Of a stretch of 64,000 nucleotides of DNA, positions 62,470 to 64,000 are shown piece after piece. The notes beneath the pieces were generated by a model. The model was not told the DNA's origin and searched no databases. It was given only the letters and a program-made list of their open reading frames with translations. The DNA is from Desulforhopalus sp. (GTDB lineage: Bacteria; Desulfobacterota; Desulfobulbia; Desulfobulbales; Desulfocapsaceae). The DNA lies in assembly GCA_030247675.1 (NCBI GenBank), contig JAOTRX010000005.1, forward strand, positions 1 to 64,000, given 5' to 3'. The stretch's first letter is position 1; each line of letters starts with the position of its first letter. The position numbers were made by a program, and so were the translations under genes.

Positions 62470-63129
62470 ATGCATCGGTTATCAATAATATTTGATCTGG
62501 ACGGCACTCTCCTTGATACTCTGACTGATATTGCAGAAACTGCCAATAGCGTTCTTGCCTCGCGAGGTTTTCCAACGCATCCCCCTCTTTCCTATAAACA
62601 TTTCATTGGCAATGGCTTGAGCGTTCTTATTGAAAGAATGGTCCCACCGGACACCGAGGAGTACATTCGTAACGATCTGAAAAAAATGTTTTCCCAGTTG
62701 TATTCGGAGAACTGGACAAACAACTGTTGTCAATATGACGGGATCGGTGACATGCTGAGAACTCTGCAGGATAAGGGGGTAGGCATGGCGGTGTTATCCA
62801 ACAAACCCCACGTATTTACTACGATGTTTGTAGAAAGATATTTCCCCAGGGGACTGTTCTCCTGTGTTTATGGCCAACGGGAAGGGGTAGCTATAAAACC
62901 TGATCCAACCGTTGCGCTGGCAATAGCAGAACAACTCGGTAAGAGGCCAAGAGATATGTTATTTGTCGGAGATACTGCGGTCGATATTCGAACCGGAAAG
63001 GCCTCTGGCATGACCACGGTAGGTGTCTCCTGGGGGTTTCGTAGCGTTCATGTATTGCAAGGCGAAAACCCCGATCTAATAATCAACAGTCCAATGGAAC
63101 TTCCTCAATATGTTCAGCGTCTCACCTGA
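62470..63129 (+). CDS. gph: Phosphoglycolate phosphatase-like HAD hydrolase
   Basis: A 219-residue HAD phosphatase. Motif I is FDLDGTLLDT with the nucleophile Asp, motif II is VLSNKPH, the Lys of motif III is in AIKPDPTVALA, and motif IV is FVGDTAVDIRTGK. The cap domain is helical, as in phosphoglycolate phosphatases. Substrate may differ. Its last 20 bp overlap the DUF445 gene, so they are probably translated together. Confidence 0.88.
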   Translation: MHRLSIIFDLDGTLLDTLTDIAETANSVLASRGFPTHPPLSYKHFIGNGLSVLIERMVPPDTEEYIRNDLKKMFSQLYSENWTNNCCQYDGIGDMLRTLQDKGVGMAVLSNKPHVFTTMFVERYFPRGLFSCVYGQREGVAIKPDPTVALAIAEQLGKRPRDMLFVGDTAVDIRTGKASGMTTVGVSWGFRSVHVLQGENPDLIINSPMELPQYVQRLT

Positions 63130-64000
63130 TGTACTCACCATCATAAAATATGCTGCGCCGCCAGTGACGGGTGCTTTAATAGGGTATCTCACCAATCATG
63201 TCGCAATAAAGATGTTGTTTAGACCTCTGCGACCCTGGAAAGTTGGGGGTATCAGAGTGCCGATGACGCCCGGTGTCATTCCTTCGAAACGGCTGGAACT
63301 CGCTAGTAATTTTGGTGAGGTAGTCGGCGATCACCTCTTAACCAGTGAAGAAATCGGCAAGGGATTACAAAATGCAGCCTTTCAAGAACATTTGTTTCTT
63401 TTAATCAAAGAGAGAATTGACGGGGTTTTGCAGAAAGATCTCGGTACACTTGCCTCTATCGTGCCTGAGAAATTCAAGATTTATTTTGATATTGGCAAAA
63501 AGACCCTTGTCTACCAAATTAAAGAGAAAATTCGGAATTTCATTGGATCTGCTGAATTCAAAGAAATTGCCGGGAGATCTATAGAATTAAGGATTGAACA
63601 ATTTCTTGCCGGCGAAGTTGGGGCGATAATTTCCGGCTCTCAAAGAGAGCTTGCCTATAAATTCATTGAAGACACCATCGCCAGAATGTTTCTGAGTGAG
63701 GCGATGGAGCAATGGGTGGAAGATTTTGTCCATCAAAAGGTTTATAGCGTTTTCACCCAAGAAAAATCATTACAAGATCTTCTCCCGGAATCCTTGCTGG
63801 CTTTATTGCAAACGACAGTAGAGCAGCAAACTCCCGCACTCCTGAACCGATTGGCACTCATTATTTCCGAGCCGGAAGTAAGAGACAAAATTGTTCAAGG
63901 TGGTTGTGCAGGGGTAGACAGTTTTATAGATTCTATGGGTCCGATGGCGGACATGGTTCGGGGATTTCTTCGGATGGAAAAAGTTGAAGAAAAGATCCGT
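63110..64000 (+). CDS. DUF445-family membrane protein (cut by window end)
   Basis: An open frame from the ATG at 63110 runs without stop to the last base, giving 297 residues. It starts with a membrane segment and the family motif GALIGYLTNHVAIKMLFRP, then a PMTPGVIPSKRLELASNFGEVVGDHLL stretch typical of DUF445 (YheB-like) proteins. A long helical region follows. The C-terminal membrane helix expected for the family lies beyond the window. The function of the family is not established. It overlaps gph by 20 bp. Confidence 0.83.
   Translation, partial: MFSVSPDVLTIIKYAAPPVTGALIGYLTNHVAIKMLFRPLRPWKVGGIRVPMTPGVIPSKRLELASNFGEVVGDHLLTSEEIGKGLQNAAFQEHLFLLIKERIDGVLQKDLGTLASIVPEKFKIYFDIGKKTLVYQIKEKIRNFIGSAEFKEIAGRSIELRIEQFLAGEVGAIISGSQRELAYKFIEDTIARMFLSEAMEQWVEDFVHQKVYSVFTQEKSLQDLLPESLLALLQTTVEQQTPALLNRLALIISEPEVRDKIVQGGCAGVDSFIDSMGPMADMVRGFLRMEKVEEKIR

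Noticed and set aside
1..64000. CRISPR arrays, prophage or restriction/defence islands
   Set aside because: No regularly spaced direct repeats, phage structural genes or recognisable defence genes were seen.

Overview
The window looks like chromosomal DNA of a Gram-negative anaerobe of the Desulfobacterota, most like Desulfobulbales. The pointers are family content rather than any search: LL-diaminopimelate aminotransferase (DapL), a DUF39 homocysteine-biosynthesis protein, a type-B (single cytochrome b) succinate dehydrogenase/fumarate reductase, a C4-dicarboxylate TRAP transporter with a two-component system, a small c-type cytochrome, and sigma-54 control. Gene density is high. No tRNA, rRNA or CRISPR array was seen.

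Layout. 1-126: 3' end of an IS481-type insertion sequence. 182-2480: a GAF/AAA+/Fis sigma-54 activator with a divergent region holding a very good -24/-12 promoter, an upstream inverted repeat and an IHF-like site, leading into a leader and a small unknown ORF. 2620-4033: a membrane-anchored XRE regulator with an extracytoplasmic domain and an EF-hand-like loop, plus a secreted protein that appears to share that domain. 4372-12338: RNase II/R-type exonuclease, Era, and a division/peptidoglycan operon ftsE-ftsX-envC-like-ctpA. 12339-22599: ileS-lspA-fabD followed by a full biotin set bioB-A-F-G-C-D and a small Cys protein. 22945-29595: a surface-polysaccharide cluster (UPF0104-type membrane protein, four GT2 glycosyltransferases, a polyprenyl-phosphate sugar-1-phosphate transferase). 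29674-38701: housekeeping genes (coaBC, ychJ-like, YkgJ-like, a DUF3524/queuosine-mannosyltransferase-like protein, nadA, rsmA, tsaD, moaA, pheA). 38896-43978: sulfur and small-molecule genes (DUF39, larE), HU, an FmdE-family protein, and a fused eukaryote-style HisHF. 44036-51133: lipoprotein, DctB/DctD-type two-component system, and the TRAP operon dctP-dctQ-dctM, which is visibly richer in GC. 51627-62279: universal stress protein, ispH, dapL, pepN, a diheme mini-cytochrome, a geranylgeranyl-reductase-family flavoprotein and sdhC-A-B. 62470-64000: gph and a DUF445 protein cut by the window end.

Functional links. DctB/DctD probably drive dctPQM from a sigma-54 promoter, importing C4-dicarboxylates that the SdhCAB complex can oxidise or reduce. 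FabD supplies malonyl-ACP, the substrate BioC methylates to open the pimelate branch of the biotin pathway immediately downstream. FtsEX and the catalytically degenerate EnvC-like protein form a septal peptidoglycan-hydrolysis control unit. The least explained parts are the sigma-54 target region at 2026-2480, the XRE/secreted domain pair, several long inverted repeats between genes (12032-12096, 41443-41500, 51200-51233), the DUF39-LarE pair and the eukaryote-like HisHF.
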